A stretch of DNA of 64,000 bases from Macrolepiota albuminosa (lineage: Eukaryota > Basidiomycota > Agaricomycetes > Agaricales > Agaricaceae). Position 1 is the stretch's first letter, and the number at the start of each line of letters is the position of its first letter. The notes under the pieces are model-generated. The model was not told where the DNA came from. It saw only the letters and a list, made by a program, of their open reading frames with translations, and did no database searches. Below, one piece after another: positions 42,128 to 54,825 of this stretch. The stretch lies in the NCBI GenBank assembly GCA_027475525.1, contig JAMWFC010000119.1:124001-188000 (forward strand), in the 5' to 3' direction. The position numbers were made by a program, and so were the translations under genes.

Positions 42128-44303
42128 ATGGCAAACCTCTTGCATGGATCGCGTCTCAGGAGCTTCGGCATCCATAACTTGGGTACTGTCGCGGATTTGT
42201 TGTGAAATGACATCCATTCACCCTATAGCTCCCAGGTGGTCGTAATTATGATTACACAGAGATGTACAGCCCTGACAAACCCGGAGAGGAAGCAAGAGAG
42301 AATGCACGTGTGTGGAATGTCTATCTTGACGAAGCAGAGAGTCATGATGCGGACATGATTGAAGGTTATCGGAGCATCATTGAAAGTCTCCTTGTTTTTG
42401 TGAGTATTGGTGGATATATATTCCTAAATGTTGTCTTAATTTGAAGACAGGCTGCACTCTTCTCAGCAGTAGTAACTACGTTTGTTGCCCAGACATCTCA
42501 AGCGCTCCAACCAGATAACTCACAGATTATGGCATCTCTCCTCGTCGAAACCAACCAATTATTGAGAGCTGCTGGAAATAGGACGAACATAGATGCAGTG
42601 CCTTCAGCATCTCTAGGTCCCGAAAGCCGGACGTACACTTCCATAGATGTATGGGTGAATGGACTCTTTTTCACCAGTCTTGCTCTCTCATTATCGACTG
42701 CCCTCCTGTCTGTTCTGGCCAAACAATGGATCCAAGTTTGTACACTCCCTTTATCTTGGTCCCACAGTCATCTGATACAAGTGAATAGGCATATACTGCA
42801 GTTGTTCCTGGTGGCGCCAAAACCCGTGCTTTTATCCGCCAATTTCGCTTTGATGGACTTGTGAAATGGAAACTCGGCGAAATAATTGAGAGTCTCCCAT
42901 TGATCCTACATTCCTCAGTCGCCGTTTTCCTTGTTGGACTGGCTCTCTATGTTTCGCAATTGTCCCGTCCAATATGTGGAATCGTTTCTGCGATCACTGC
43001 TCTCACATTTCTCTTCTACTTCGCATCCTCAATGCTCCCCGCATTTTATATAGCCTGTCCCTACCGCATCCCTTTCATATTCCCTCTAGCTCAGCTTCTA
43101 TCCTTCGCTTTTCGCATGACAAGGTGGAGCTGCTTGTGTCTGTGGGATGTGCTTACTAACACCAAGTTCAATCGCGTCCTTCTGTTGTTGCGACCAGGTT
43201 GGATGCCAATACAGCCTCTGAAAAAAGCAGAGCACGATGCAGTGTTAGAACAATCACTCTTTGATGATCGTCTCGCTCATGACTCTTTGGGCTGGGTTTT
43301 CAACCACTCATCTAGCCTCTTTGTCAAAGAAGTTGTCATTGAGGGGACTTGTGGCTTGCTCAATGAACGGTCTTCATTTGAAGAACAGTTTCCACACCGT
43401 CTGACCAGTGAATATCTTAATCCAAGCTCAGGAAATAGTTATCTTTCCTCTGCAATCGTATATTCTTTATCAAGATTGCCGGATACGTATTCAGCATCTT
43501 CCATGGAAGACGAGATTGGAAAAAACAAACATGGCCGACTAGTTGAAACTTTTGTGAAGGCTTTTCGTCTTAAGGGTCTGCTAGACGAAACTACTGCTGG
43601 TTACAGGGACTGGCAAGAACAGATAAGGACTGCATTTTATCTAGCTTATGCTGCGGCACTCAGAGACAGGCATCGCGTTCTATCTCGGTGGCTTCTGGAT
43701 TTTGGCGGTCCCAACCTATTTCAGTCTGGCAGTGATTGGGACGCGAGGTTTTTGTTTTCATGCGCATGCAGCAACGGAGACGCAGAAGACTTTCGTGAAT
43801 TGGTGCATCGAGGAATAGACCTCAATTGTCGTGATTCTGAAGGTTGGACCGCTTTGCATTATGCAGCCAATGCAGGCAATCTGGGTGCGGCAATTGCCCT
43901 TGTTGAACAAGAGCCAGGTCTGATCTCTGCGAAGACACTGTACGGATCTACACCGCTTGTCATTGCCTTTCATAAATTGTACGACTCTGATACCAATCAA
44001 AGTTCGGACAACTCTCATATGATGGTGACCTTTCTTTTGGATCATGGTGCCCATTCATCAAGTCACGATGAACTCTACGATGCATTGAAAGGCTCCGGAT
44101 CCTACGTGGACCTGGAAAAAGTGAAGCTTTTGCTTGACTACGGATGGGATAGAACACTCAAGGATGCTAAAGGGGAGACACTTCTTGAGTTTTCACGCAT
44201 CAAAGGCAATGACATTCTGGTCGAGTACTTGGAACATTACCAAACAGTCAGGCTCGCCCCATATGGGATGACATCTAGCACTGCAAATGAAGAGACAACA
44301 TAA
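42128..44303 (+). CDS. DUF6535-ankyrin membrane protein, copy D
   Basis: Exons 42128-42182, 42236-42399, 42451-42735 and 42789-44303; 672 aa, introns 51-53 bp. Start MANLLHGSRLRSFGIHNLG. Probable helices: GLFFTSLALSLSTALLSVLA near 143-163, SVAVFLVGLALYVS near 205-222 and ALTFLFYFASSML near 233-247. The family block LAHDSLGWVFNHSS follows, and ankyrin-like repeats fill about 470-660 (DLNCRDSEGWTALHYAANAG; VKLLLDYGWDRTLKDAKGET). Intact. Downstream is a BRO1 fragment in the same orientation. Confidence 0.9.
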
Positions 44304-44619
44304 TCTCTGCATTGTAACAATGGAACTCTATTAGATATATGATTTCATGTCCTAGTATACGATACAGGGACAGTGACAACTGGAAACCCTAATTTATGTC
44401 GTGCGCCCGGTATGCCAAAGAAAGCCAAGGAGCAGGAGTAACCATCCGAAGAGAGGAGAGACTTGTAGAGATGATCGGAGACATTAGCAATGCAACAATG
44501 TGACGAGAAACGTGAATTGAAAGCGAATTTTGGAGCTATAGACATGCTTGAGCATCGGATTGAAGCTTAGATAGCCAAGAATAATCAATTATGTATGGGC
44601 TTTGCAGATAAGCACGACA

Positions 44620-45060
44620 CGTCCTTCGTGCATAAATGTGTTTCGAGTCCGAGATCCCGGAGGGTCAGATTTCTTGAGGACGTGAACTGTTCGTTCGATC
44701 CTTAACCTCCCCCGCGAGAACAGCCTGGTCTATCGCATCCTCATTCCCGCATCGGGATTGCTTCCTCGGATCGACGGGCTCGTTGTCGCGCACGTCGATG
44801 TCCACACAGGAGGTGTACGGTGCGCGAGAGGTGCGGCGGATGATTGGCCCCTAGCTATTCAGGGGCATTTGTGCCGATCTGTACATGAAAGCGCGAGCGA
44901 GGGTGCTTTGAACAGGTGCGGGTGTTAGGACGGGGCGTGGGAGGTATAGGCGATGGTGGAGGACCCAGGTGGGGGATGCGGTTACAGCCGAAGGAGGGGA
45001 TGTAGTTGAAGGTGTATACATTGCGCGGCTTGAGAGGGAGACGCCTCAAGGAACTCGACG
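44620..45060 (+). pseudogene. BRO1 fragment downstream of copy D
   Basis: Matches BRO1 exon 3 (about 47,540-47,960): GCATCCTCATTCCCGC, GATCGACGGGCTCGT, ACAGGAGGTGTACGG, GATTGGCCCC, TTAGGACGGGGC-TGGGAGG, ACAGCCGAAGGAGGGGATGT. The frame is destroyed. 44,304-44,619 and 45,061-45,280 hold nothing I recognise. Confidence 0.82.
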
Positions 45061-45280
45061 GGTGGGAGCGAAGCTACTACGTATACATCTCCTCAAACTG
45101 AAATCAATGAATGGAGAGTGAATATTTACTGGGAACATTGATCAATATTTATGTCATAACTGGGTGCATAATTCTCAACCTGTATTAAGCTCCCTAGAGC
45201 CCAGAGGGGTCAAGAAGCCTTGCAAACGGGTTTCGATCATTATCTCGTCTGATATAGCCCTCTATGAACTTTGATTTCAT

Positions 45281-45371
45281 GGCGACATGGCCGAGCGGTC
45301 TAAGGCGCTAGAATCAGGTTTATATACCTATCTAGTCTTTCGGGGCGTGAGTTCGAATCTCACTGTCGTCA
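45281..45371 (+). tRNA. tRNA-Leu(CAG) with an 11-nt intron
   Basis: Acceptor stem GGCGACA/TGTCGTC (one G-T pair), D arm GCC...GGC, anticodon stem CTAGA/TCTAG, anticodon CAG at 45,315-45,317, intron about 45,319-45,329, long variable arm as in Leu, T arm GTGAG-TTCGAAT-CTCAC, discriminator A at 45,371. Confidence 0.92.
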
Positions 45372-45568
45372 AATACCTTTTTAAATCCTTCTTTTTGGGA
45401 ATTCTGGCATCTCTTGGAGAAAGAGAGAAAGAAAAGAACTATTTGATATCGTAATCCAGATGTGAAGATCCGAAGGATGATAAGTTCTGCGAAGACGCGT
45501 TGTGGACGAAAATGGGTACGGATCACAAACGGGTCACACTTTCTCAGTTGTTTTCTCTCCTGTCATCC

Positions 45569-45792
45569 ATGAACAAACCGCCAGTCGAAGTGCGGCGTGT
45601 ACGCACGCTGTTGGTAGCGCTTCCTATCATGGTCGCTACAGGATGTACGCTTCATACTATCTGCCCCGACGCGCGCAGATACTCACATGCGAATGGATAG
45701 ACGTGCTGTATAAACGCATTGCGTTGGAGGAGCCACAGCGCAAGTTTCCCACAAAGCCTGGGTCAGAGGGGAGTGGGATGGGCGGGAGCTAG
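45569..45792 (+). CDS. 55-aa single-pass membrane protein, probably mitochondrial
   Basis: Exons 45569-45644 and 45701-45792 (intron 56 bp, GTACGC...GATAG). The protein begins MNKPPVEVRRVRTLLVALPI, with one hydrophobic helix (LLVALPIMVATGYVLY), then YKRIALEEPQRKFPTKPG and a Gly/Ser end. The Arg-rich stretch before the helix and the small size resemble small inner-membrane mitochondrial proteins of fungi; I cannot name the family. It lies between the tRNA and MIC10, convergent with MIC10. Confidence 0.72.
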
Positions 45793-45929
45793 TTGCTGAT
45801 TGTGCAAAAGCAGTTGATACTCATGTATGGTATATATTTTACTTGTACACCCTCAGGCCTAACCCTCACCATACCCTTTCTAATCTAAGCAGGTCATCAT
45901 AAGTCCCAGATAAAAGGTGTGAACGGTTT

Positions 45930-46400
45930 TTATTTCGACGGTGCAAGCTCGGAAGGCGAGACGATGCGTGTGCCAGGAACACGTGCGGGGTTAAAGGAAC
46001 GGTCACAGTCTGCGTATGCAGCACCGATGCCGAAGCCCGTTGAGAGTGCGATAGGCCATGTGCGTCCTGTGAAATAAACATTTATTCGTTACGAGGAATG
46101 CGTGGGTATATTGAGTACGCACGGCGGAAGAGGATGACGGAAGCGACGACGCCAACGCTGAAACCTACTCCACTGTGAATAGTTAGATGAGATTTTGAGA
46201 TACAAGCTAGAAACATACGCCTTGACGAGAAAGTCGGCGACTTTACGTGATGTGAGCCTAAGTTAAGGAAACAATATCGACACGCACGGCAGCGGTCGTA
46301 CTACAAACAGTGAGATTCATATAGAAAAGATAAGAAACTCGGAGCACACCTTCTGACCAATAACGTCCTCGCTGGACGCGGGCTTGGACGGCGTAGACAT
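45930..46400 (-). CDS. MIC10: MICOS subunit Mic10
   Basis: Mic10 bends the inner mitochondrial membrane at cristae junctions. Minus-strand exons 46350-46400, 46284-46300, 46219-46257, 46123-46172 and 45930-46066; 97 aa. Start MSTPSKPASSEDVIGQK, then YDRCRALTSRKVADFLVKAG, first helix VGFSVGVVASVILFRRR, and second helix WPIALSTGFGIGAAYADCDR with the glycine-rich G-x-G motif typical of Mic10, ending SELAPSK. Intron 2 is only 26 bp (GTGTCG...CTTAG, with branch-like CTTAAC); other choices break the conserved frame. Head-to-head with BRO1. Confidence 0.88.
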
Positions 46401-46496
46401 GAAAGCAAGAGTAAGGCAAGACGCCGGAAGTTGCCGCAAGCCAGGATTGCTGATTACTGCAAACAGGTCACTGATCTCCACTTGGTCTCCTCCACG
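46401..46496. promoter_or_regulatory. Shared 96-bp spacer between MIC10 and BRO1
   Basis: The two start codons are only 96 bp apart in opposite directions, so both promoters must overlap here or extend into the neighbouring genes. No TATA-like word stands out. Confidence 0.6.
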
Positions 46497-49400
46497 ATGG
46501 CGTTCCAGTCGCCAATGATTTCTGTACCCAAGAAAGCGACCGACGAGGTCGACTGGACCACTCCAATCCGCATTCTTATTGCTCAGTCTTACGGCGAGAA
46601 CCCAGACAACTATGCCTCTGAGTGTGCGCAACTCCAGCGTTGTCGCCAAGATGCGGTGCGCGGTGCAGGCAGCGATCTCACCGGTTTGCATCAAGAAGTA
46701 TCGTCTTTCATCCAATTCTTACACGTGTTACAGCAAGGGACCTATTGTACAAATACTTTGGCCAGCTCGAGCTCCTCGAGCTGCGCTTTCCAGAGATTAA
46801 AGTCACTTTTCCGTGGCACGATGCTTTTACGAACAAGTTAACGACGCAAACGTCTGTTGCTTATGAGAAAGCGTCTATTCTATTCCAAATCGCAGCTACA
46901 CATTCCTCTATCGCTGCTGCGCAAAGCCGGTCAGATCCCGAAGGGACCAAGCGCGCTTTCTCCTACTTCCGCTCATGTGCTGGCATGCTCACCTATATCA
47001 ACGACAACTTTTTGCATGCGCCGTCTACTGATCTCTCTCGGGATGTCGTCAAGTTTCTATCTAATTTAATTCTCGCACAGGCTACCGAAGTGTTTTTCGA
47101 AAAATGTATAGATGAGAAGAAAGGTAGTGCACTCGTGGCCAAAGTCGCAGCGCAAGCCGCGACGATGTACACTACCCTCAACGAAGAAGTCAAAGAATTC
47201 ATCGGAAAAAGTGTCTTTGACAGAAGCTGGGTAACTCTTATCCAAGTACGTGTTCGTATTCTCCTCCATCTCCTAAACTCACCAATGCCCAGATCAAATC
47301 CAAATACTTTCTCTCCCTCTCGCAATACCACCGCGCGCTCGCTGACACAAATGCTTCCAAGCACGGAGATGCCCTCGCGCGGCTTACCCTCTCCGAGACT
47401 CTCGCCAAAGAATCCCAGCGTCTTTCCGCATCCTTCTCGCCGCCCTCGCCCTCCCCCACACTCCCCGCCGATGCCTCCCCCTCCCTCGTGGGCCTCACAA
47501 AAACACACTCCTCCCTCGTCAGCACGCTCCTCGGCACCCTCTCGCGCGAGAACGACCTCATCTACCACGCCCTCATTCCCGCGTCGGAGTCCCTTCCCAA
47601 GATCGACGGGCTCGTCGTCGCGCACCCGATGTCCATACAGGAGGTGTACGGCGCGCCAGAGGTGCAGCGAACGATTGGCCCCGAGCTGTTCAGGACGCTC
47701 GTGCCAATGGGCGTACATGAAAGCGCGAGCGTGTATTCGGAGGAGAAGGCGAAGGTCGTGAGGAGGGAAGTGGAAGGCATTGAGAAAGCGCAGGCAGAGG
47801 TGGAGAGTGCGTTGGAAAGTGTAGGTGTTAGGACGGGGCTTGGGAGGTATAGGGCGATGGCCGAGGGCCGGATGCGGGGTGCGGGTACAGCCGAAGGAGG
47901 GGATGTGGTCCCCTCCGAGGTGCGTAGGGCTGCAGAGGACATTGCGCGGCTTGAGAGCGAGGATGAGGGAAGGGTGGAGGGTATGCTTGCGGAACTTGGA
48001 CGGCTCAAAGAGCGCGTGAGTGCAGAACTGGACGGGTTACAGCGGGAGTTGGACAATGAGAGTCGGGAGTGCGAGGTGATGAGGGTGAAGTGGGAGCATC
48101 AGTGGACGCAGGAGCCTTCTGGCGGGCTGGGAGTGAGCAAGGCAATTAGGGCCGAAGTCAAGAGCCATTTGGGGGCGCTTGAGCAGGCTGGGAGGAGTGA
48201 CTGGCAGGTTGGGGAACTGTGGGGGGATATCAGAGGCGACGTGGGTGTCTTGCTCGGGAACGGGGCAACGGGGCTGGAGGATGTATTTATGGAGAAGAAG
48301 GAGAGTAAGAAGGAAGAGAGTTTATTGGAAATGGATGTAGGCAAAGAGGAAGAGGAAGAAGAGGAACTTCGAGGGAAGATTGGCGGATTCGTTGCGGAGA
48401 TTGAGGAGAGACTCTCGAGGTTGGGTAACATGGCGCGTGAGCGGACAGAGATCCTTCAAGAGCTCAAAGAGAAGGTTTGTCTTTGTCTTCCTTTCTCTCA
48501 TCAGAACGTAATCACTTAGACTAAAACATTTCCACGTAGATCCAAACAGATGATGTCTCGCACCTTCTCCTGCTCAACCGGCGCAACACTGGTATCGAAC
48601 CCACCCTCTTCGCCTCTGAGCTGGAGAAATTCAAACCCTACACCCACCGGCTCGCCTCGCTTCTGCCCACACAACAGTCCATCCTCACCGACATCCGCAC
48701 CTTATATACTTCTTTGCGTGCACTCGCCTCCTCTTCCTCGTCGTCGACTAATGCGAAGATCATGCGCCGCTGGGACGAGGCGGAACGCAGGCGGCGTGAA
48801 CTGGTGCGGAGCTTCATGAGCGCAAAGGACGGGTATGTGAAGGTGCGCGAGGGCCTGTTGGGCGGGCTCGGGTTCTATAGAGAGCTTGGAGTGATTGTGG
48901 GGAGGATGAAGGGTGATGTAGGGGCGTTTGTGAAGGGACGGAGGGAGGAGAGGGAGAAACTTGGAAGGGAGTTGGAGTCCAAGAGCGAGAGGGATAAAAG
49001 GAAGCCAGCTGGGAGCGTGATGGGGTTGGAGCAGGGATTGAAGGCAATGAGTATCAGAGGTAATCAGCAGGGATTTGGAACGGTTTCACCACCACCGCTA
49101 CCGCCTCCACCTCCACCCGTACAGTCCCCGCCTTTGCAGCATTATAATTACTCATCTCCGGGTCTATCTGTACCCCCTCCGCCACCGCCACCGCAATCGC
49201 AGTATCAGCATACGTCTCCGCCTCAACAACAGCAGCAGCAGTTTACCCACCAACAACAACAGGCGTATCCGCCACCTCCTGCACAATCGCAGATATACCA
49301 AACCCGTCACCAACCCTCCTTATCGTCGTCCACATCCTCCTCGGTCGGATCGGCATTTCTCCCGCCTCCCCCACCCCGGCCCACACAGACACAGCCACAA

Positions 49401-49730
49401 ACGTCGTTCTCTCCACCCATGAACGATCCATATGCGAGTTTGGGGATGTTCGACGGTCATCGTTCGCCCCCTCCTCCCTCGGCCCCCCACGCTCCCAACG
49501 CGAATAGCACAAATGCGTATGCACCTCAGCAACCTCAACCTCAGCAGCAGGGAGGAGCGTATCAGGCGTATCAGACCCCGCCGCTGCCTCAAAATCAGCA
49601 TGTGGGATATGGATATGCACCCGGGCAGGGGCAGGGTGGGTTTCCCCCGCCTCCGGGGCCGCCGCCACCCCGGACGGTGGGTCAGCAGCAACAGGGATAC
49701 CAGTATGGCGGGTATGGGTATGGGCAGTGA
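46497..49730 (+). CDS. bro1: BRO1-domain ESCRT-associated protein (Bro1/ALIX family)
   Basis: Bro1 works at endosomes: it binds ESCRT-III (Snf7) and recruits deubiquitylation during sorting into multivesicular bodies. Exons 46497-46683, 46734-47245, 47293-48474 and 48540-49730; 1023 aa. Start MAFQSPMISVPKKATDEVDW. BRO1 domain up to about residue 380 (RDLLYKYFGQLELLELRFPE, SVAYEKASILFQIAA, CAGMLTYINDNF, QATEVFFEKCIDEKK), then the V-shaped coiled-coil domain (HALIPASESLPKIDGL, IGPELFRTLVP, LESEDEGRVEGMLAELGRLK), then a Pro/Gln/Tyr-rich tail. Length and order are normal for the family, so this is the functional parent of the BRO1 fragments at 11, 14-16, 16.4, 44.6 and 57 kb. Confidence 0.94.
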
Positions 49731-50450
49731 AGTGTTTGTTAGATCTGATTTTTGGAGAGTGGGTGGTTGGACGATGCGTGTTCAATATGAATTGTGGAAT
49801 GTTATGAATTGATGTCTGAACCTTTGTGATTGAGGTTGGATATCGGAATGTCGTGAATGGGCATCTGGATCTCTATAGATTTGTGTACCAAACCTTGGAC
49901 CTCCTGTCGGGGTGAACTGTTAAGATAGTCGGTGCGCAATGGCCACACGATTTCATATACTTTGTCCCGCCTCCCATTTGTCGCCACTAACAAAATATTA
50001 GATATATATATACTGTATGATACGAAGAACAATCGTTTATATCACGGACTGAGGACCATAGACCAATTATCTGTGATTATCTAAGGTGTTAAGGATCGAA
50101 TTCATGAACGGTTGTCATAGCCAGTCTTCATACATATCCAACTCATCATTAAGTAGTAATCAAATCAAAAGTTACTCATGACAAAATGGACAGAGGACCA
50201 TATCTTAACAGAGTGTGCTCGACCGCTGCCGGGTTATCAGCGGCAGGGACAAGGATACAGTTGTCCATACACGTATCTCGGCTTCTAGTGATGCATACTT
50301 TGGACTTTGGGATGTGTATTTGTGTAGGGGTTTTCCAGTGTGCGGATACAAGCAATTTATGTTGTAGGGAATCGAGATAGTTCTTTGGGGACACTCAATA
50401 GAGTTTACAATGGTTCAAGAAAGAAAAATCAAGCATATAAACGGTCCCTT
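49731..50450. other. Intergenic between BRO1 and F-box gene 1
   Basis: No gene. 50,180-50,440 recurs at 58,180-58,440 (CCGCTGCCGGGTT, CAGTTGTCCATAC, CGTATCTCGGCTTCT) as part of the segmental duplication; it is the 3' flank of the F-box gene. Confidence 0.7.
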
Positions 50451-52356
50451 TTAATAGCCACCAGAGTTATAATCATCCTGCATAAACAGCTCAAATTCAT
50501 CACCCATTCCCTCACCATACTCAGAATTCCCGAAGTCTTCGTCATAGATATCATAGTCTGAGGCAAAACTGTCATCTTCTCCAACTCCGATCCACGCCAC
50601 TCGGTCGATGATGTCCCTTAGACGCTCGAGTTGAATCATATCAACTCCAGTACATTGCTCTAGACTGAGGGAGTCAAGAGACAATCCAACCTCCTTTCGA
50701 AGCTCAAAACAGGATAACATTAATGGCCCGGCGCTGACGAACGAATCGAGGGTATCATGCTCTGCAGCAATAGCGTGATCAAAAGAGCATTGAATCATCG
50801 TTATATTCCGTAAAGCTGGAAAGGTCATGTGAACAGGCTGAATATCAGCCATCGGTTTGTTAACCAGACCGTGATGGAGCGCGTTGAGGAAGTTGCTTTG
50901 GAACGAACATATCCGGAGATCCCGTAGTTGAGGAAGATTACCGAAGAATATCCATGAATCTTGCTCCAGAGGACGATCGACCTCGAGAAATATCAGTTGG
51001 TCCAGGCAGAGGGATTGCCACAGAAATTCCATTTCGACAAGTCTGATATTAGAGAAAACTATGTCCATTGTTGATGGGCTGCAGAACGATGATATCTGTG
51101 CTGCGTCTTTGGACTTCCAGTATCGAATCGAATGACTACCCAAAGTAAGAGACAAATTCGAGCCTTCAATACATTTGTTAAGCTTTCCTGCCAGTCCCTG
51201 TGCCAGAGACCTCGACATGTCCTGTATATCTTGTATCTGAAGATATATTGAACAGGCTTTCTGTGAGAATACGATGTGGTTCAAAAGAATGCAGTAGGAC
51301 AAGTCGCCTGTGAGTGTGACACATTCGAGGTGTCCCAGGATTACCGGGTCAATACCATGTAGTATATATGGATCACCAAGACCCATCGATCCCTCTCTCT
51401 TCTCTAGATTGAGAGACTCAAGATGAGAAGTTTGTCGCAGTATAGTTAGGAGCTGATACAATGATGGGTCTGTTTGTTGAGGGAGATTTAGTAATGTGAG
51501 TGACCGAAGATTTCTGAAGTCAACAAGCTCGGGATCCCATGCCATCCCACATTCTTCCAACACTAGATACCGCAGTCGTGATGACATGGTAAATAGTTCG
51601 TACGGAAGCTTGTCTTGTTCAGACTGTCGAAGCAGCTGGACTTCCAGTCGTTCGATCATTGGTGCAGGATGTTTAAGTAATGAAAGAATACTAGTATATT
51701 CGCTACTAGCCCTGTCGAGGTCGGAGAGGAGACCAAAAGGCGGCAACGAGTGAAGCATGAGGTTTTTGATGCGTGGTAGATGGAAACGGAGAATTTCTGT
51801 TAAAGTTTTGTACGAACGTGTACATTCTCCGGTGCTCGTGATGTTCAATGGTCCTTGATATGTGACCGTTAAAGGAGCTGCATTAGAGCGTAGAACCATT
51901 TCTCGAGCCCATGGTAGATTTTTAAGCGAGATGTTTGACCACAAATTGGGAGTAGCCAACGCCACTGCGCGCCAGTGGCTGCACACATGAGACACAGATT
52001 TTATCCAGTCTATGTGTCCCATATTCAGAGTGTCATAAGAGAATTTGGCTCGACTCTCAACGCATCTGACGACTTCGTCGAAGATGGCGCTAAGTATTTC
52101 AGAAGGGATACGACAAGTCATAGTGAGCGCATTGCGACACCGTTTATAATAGCGAGTGATCATCTCGCAGCCTTTGATTTGGCGTCGAATATACGCATCG
52201 GCTATGCTTCTACTGGCTGCAGTTGGAAATGGGCCTTCAGCCTGGGAATCTGCAAAGTGAAGAAAATCTGCGTCTGTTGGCGATGCATGCCTATCAATCA
52301 GCGTTAGATGTCAATATTGGTTGAGCACGTCTACCTTGTATGTTATCCAAAGCCAT
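50451..52356 (-). CDS. F-box/LRR-like protein 1
   Basis: Minus-strand exons 52335-52356 and 50451-52273 (intron 61 bp); 614 aa. Start MALDNIQ, joined to DADFLHFADSQAEGPFP. F-box-like segment: RIPSEILSAIFDEVVRC ... HVCSHWRAVALATPNLWSNI, typical of the large mushroom F-box family that links targets to SCF ubiquitin ligases. Irregular leucine-rich repeats follow (LRYLVLEECGMAWDPELVDF, LRSLTLLNLPQQ), then an acidic C-terminus (SDYDIYDEDFGNSEYGEG). Substrate unknown. Nearly the same as F-box protein 2. Confidence 0.88.
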
Positions 52357-54825
52357 AACCGATAAACTCTGCGGGTGTGCTTCAGGTTTAGTCGTTGATA
52401 TTCTGACTCCTTGAGCTACATTGGTCCACAAGAGGTAAATTGATTAGATAAGATGCAACTTTGCTTGTCCGATTGGAACCTTGCAAAAGAGGACATATGA
52501 AGATATGAGGCAACTCTAACGAAGTCCTCCCAAGATCAGTTTTCTGATCGCGACTAACGGTCGTGTATGACTAGGATGAGTATTCTGGGAGATTGAAAAA
52601 GGCTCACCAGGCGAGATTCAAGAAGCGCCCCATTTTCCATTTGACGGCAGATGACTCCAACAAGTAAGGACCCATTCAGAAGCGTTCCATCTGGTACAAT
52701 GTGACGAGCAGGTAAATGATGTTTTTGTTATATCCCTCCACTCTCAAAGCCTCCAAATTCTTCGCTCGGCATCAAGAAAAAGGCGATCATATGAGAGCTC
52801 GTGTATGAGAGCTGGTGTAGACAGAAATGCTTCCAATGAAAGGGTTCATGATCGGTGTGTAGAAAGCGTATTTGAAACGTTGTATGAAGGTGAGGGTAGA
52901 TCACTAAGTATTTAAATCGTAGATGACTCAGGAAACATTCTTCGCCTTCCCTGTCAATCCCACAACTCAGATACACGATTCTCAAGATTGCTCAGTATGA
53001 TCAGGATATTAAAGACATCGCGGAAAAACTCTAGCCAGCATATATCGCGTTCGACAGGAACATTCATTTCGCCAAGAAGTGCATAATGCAGATAGAAATC
53101 CTGGATTTCTAACCTTCCTAAAGTCAATGGCCTCTCTTAACATTATTGAATTCCTTAGTCAAACAGAGGACGGGAGTCTGTCTTTACTCTCTCTGCCAAC
53201 CTGGGTTTCATACTTGGCCGCTACTAATGGCAAAAAGTCTCTCCTCACCACCTTAGTCTCACGTTGTTATCCATTACGACTTTGAGACGCGTAACATCTT
53301 TGCGACCCCTGACTTATGATCGTTCTCTGTGAGTGGAATAACTTTGGGGCGATTCGAGGACAAACGACCCTGCACCTAGAAAACCGACATGTATGACTCT
53401 TTCTGCTGGTGTCGCAAGCTGACTCCTAGAATATGCAGCGTGTAAGTAAGGTATCCTAGGCTTGGGTAAGTCAACTATTCTATAGATACATCCAGACACT
53501 CACCCTTATCCGACTGAGGGCGTTACATTGCCATGTCATTTATATGTGTTTCCTTGAAGCTAATCGAGATGGAGGTGTGTCCCCTTCCAGGTCATGCTTA
53601 CAGTCTAACAGTTGGCTGACTGGTTGGGTGTACTTTTACTCTGTTACTCAAATACTGGTTCATCTGCCACTCGGACGAGAAAGACTCCATATTTCCTTAT
53701 CCGCTTCCAGGTCAACGTCATTGGTGTCCCCCACAATATGCTTTCCTATCTTACTTACGCTTCTTCATCAAGGATCTTCAAACATTCGATGACATTCTCT
53801 TGCCCTACCCATTATTCACTGTCTGGTTTGCACATAAGTTTGCTTTTGGATCCCTCTCTATAAGAGCCGAGTTTGTTAGACAGAAGTTCCCAGTCCGCCC
53901 GTTCCTTCCCCTTTTTATGAGGTTTCCTCCTTTTGTGATGTCTGTTCATCGCCTGTATACGCAGCAACTTATTTCTATCTAGCACATTTGCTCACGATAT
54001 TTCGTGCTGTGCGTCCTGTTTTTCCCTTCCCTACTGCGGGTGTGTCGTTTCACTGTCAAGATTTCTTATATTGGTATTGAGGGTATTTGTGTGCCTTCGA
54101 GTATAAATGGATGTTTCTACGTCTATAGGGCGCATCTTAGTCTGTGAGTAAGTCCCTTTGTATTGGCGGATTCAATTCTGTATCATCCATGCAAATCCCT
54201 CCCCAGTCGCGGAGATTGATTTCCCTACCCTTTTATTGCAAGTCTCCTGGGTGGGGTTGGCTGTTTGTGGATAGTCTTATCTAGGGAACGTTTTATACGT
54301 TCGCCTGTTAACTTGCTCACGTTCCACTTGAGTCATCTTGTTGGCTGCAGTTTCTATGTAGTGATCAAAATTGCTCAGTAGGTCTTCTTTTTATGCTCGG
54401 GGGTCCTGGGGCTTGCTGACGGCCAGTCATTGCAGAAATATATTGGGCCACTTCTGATTCTGGGCATGCTATTTACATGTATATCTAGGGGCTCGCCGGA
54501 CTCTACCCTCTATTGTGGGAGTGTCGTCGTTTCAATTGGCCTGAGGCTTGGCAGCATCCACTTCCATTTCAGTAGGCATCGACGGTGATTCTCAGTACTC
54601 GAGGGAGGTCTCAAGTCGTATTCTGTCTTCCACAGCTAACATTGAATTTGTGGCCACTGCCTTGCGATGTTCTGAAGTGTCTGAGCGCTCCCTGCCACAC
54701 GCCCGGGCTCAGCAGGATGGACTGAACATTGTACACAGGTGATCTGAATCAATTTGATCATCGATCAACAATGATCATTTTCGGTTCTTGAAAGAAACGA
54801 CAATCACCATTCATTCCTACTCAGA
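52357..54825. other. 2.5 kb without a recognised gene
   Basis: 52,560-52,990 has a decayed counterpart at 60,600-60,960 (minus-strand pieces such as ILRIVYLSCGIDREGE and SHMIAFFLMPSEEFGGF against ILRIVSSRGMLDGGRR and HIVAFFLTLSDEFGSF), so the segmental duplication reaches this far and may once have held a gene. 53,000-54,825 shows only short, unrelated ORFs. Confidence 0.5.

Noticed and set aside
46993..48056. Long minus-strand ORFs (up to 241 codons)
   Set aside because: Antisense to well-supported BRO1 exons; composition mirrors the coding strand.
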